Shown piece after piece: positions 63,686-64,000 of a stretch of 64,000 nucleotides of DNA. This stretch comes from Thermicanus aegyptius DSM 12793. GTDB taxonomy: Bacteria; Bacillota; Bacilli; Thermicanales; Thermicanaceae. The number at the start of each line of letters is the position of its first letter. Position 1 is the first letter of the stretch. The notes beneath the pieces are model-generated. The model made no database searches. It had not been told where the DNA came from and worked only from the letters and a program-made list of their open reading frames with translations. The stretch lies in contig NZ_KI783301.1 of assembly GCF_000510645.1 (NCBI RefSeq), positions 2,301,151-2,365,150 on the forward strand, read 5' to 3'. The translations under genes and the position numbers were made by a program.

Positions 63686-64000
63686 CTATCTTACCATTTG
63701 TTTAAGGCGGGCAAATACCTCCTCCGCCTCTTTCTCCATGCGTTCAAAGAGCTCTGCCACGGTGGGAATGTCTTCGATTAAACCGGCCACCTGGCCGGCC
63801 CAGCCGAATCCCTCCTCCCATTTTCCTTGATGAATCAATTTTCGATTCGTCTCTCCGCTAATCCAATCTTTTAATCCCTCATACCCTACACCTTTTCCTT
63901 CCAATTCAAGAATTTTCTCCGTTACGGGATTCTTGAGCGCCCTGGCCGGCGTCCCCAGACTTCTTTTAATCACCACCGTATCGGTCTCCTTCGCCTTTAA
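63686..64000 (-). CDS. nitronate monooxygenase-like protein, 3' part
   Basis: The open frame enters from the right edge and encodes the last about 104 residues: ETDTVVIKRSLGTPARALKN, then WISGETNRKLIHQGKWEEGF, GWAGQVAGLIEDIPTVAELF and a charged helix. This is the C-terminus of the FMN-dependent nitronate monooxygenase/FabK-like barrel family (GQ-x-AG-I/L). The FMN-binding core lies outside the window. Confidence 0.82.
   Translation of the reverse strand, partial: LKAKETDTVVIKRSLGTPARALKNPVTEKILELEGKGVGYEGLKDWISGETNRKLIHQGKWEEGFGWAGQVAGLIEDIPTVAELFERMEKEAEEVFARLKQMVR

Overview
The window comes from an endospore-forming member of the Bacillales. The evidence is the sporulation genes cotJABC, ylbJ, a ylaJ/yhcN-type lipoprotein and a YheC/D-type coat protein, the FapR-regulated fatty-acid cluster, several ylb and yla genes, many GTG/TTG starts with strong Shine-Dalgarno sites, and low-to-mid GC. 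I cannot name the species.

Left part (1-15371) is accessory DNA. An IS21-family element runs off the left edge. It sits in the remains of an IS256-type transposase, next to a decayed tyrosine-recombinase start and a tRNA-Ala(CGC). Then comes a defence island, all on the minus strand. From the promoter near 14.7 kb it reads: a catalytically degenerate N6-methylase fused to a DNA-recognition domain, an unknown 163-aa protein, hsdM, hsdS (cut in two by an IS4-family element with an 8-bp target duplication), hsdR, then thsA and thsB of a Thoeris system. The island is bracketed by decayed transposase pieces and by 15-bp direct repeats at 2051 and 15357.

Middle part (15.4-31.5 kb) is core genome: ylbK-ylbL, then ylbN(yceD)-rpmF, then fapR-plsX-fabH-fabD-fabG-acpP-fabF-rnc-smc-ftsY, all on the minus strand. 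A FapR operator lies in front of fapR and a rho-independent terminator separates rpmF from it. ylbJ is divergent from ylbK. The gene order resembles the E. coli yceD-rpmF-plsX-fab cluster with fapR added. The usual partners after ftsY (ylxM-ffh) are absent because the island lies there.

Right part (31.5-64 kb) holds a Crh/HPr-like protein without the phosphocarrier histidine, a YheC/D coat protein with a glycosyltransferase, an MFS exporter, rmuC, ylbF-ylbG, a helicase-associated-domain protein, and cotJABC with an unusual repeat-bearing CotJB. These are followed by secreted proteins and lipoproteins of unknown role, a CapA-like enzyme, the yla genes, nfo, speD, an RND exporter, a beta-hydroxyacid dehydrogenase, a CBS-domain protein, a 2-oxoacid:ferredoxin oxidoreductase (korAB) and the end of a nitronate-monooxygenase-like gene.

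Most notable: the mosaic Thoeris/type I restriction island with its pseudo-methylase/TRD fusion and freshly broken hsdS; the 13-residue tandem repeats in CotJB; and the His-less HPr paralogue.
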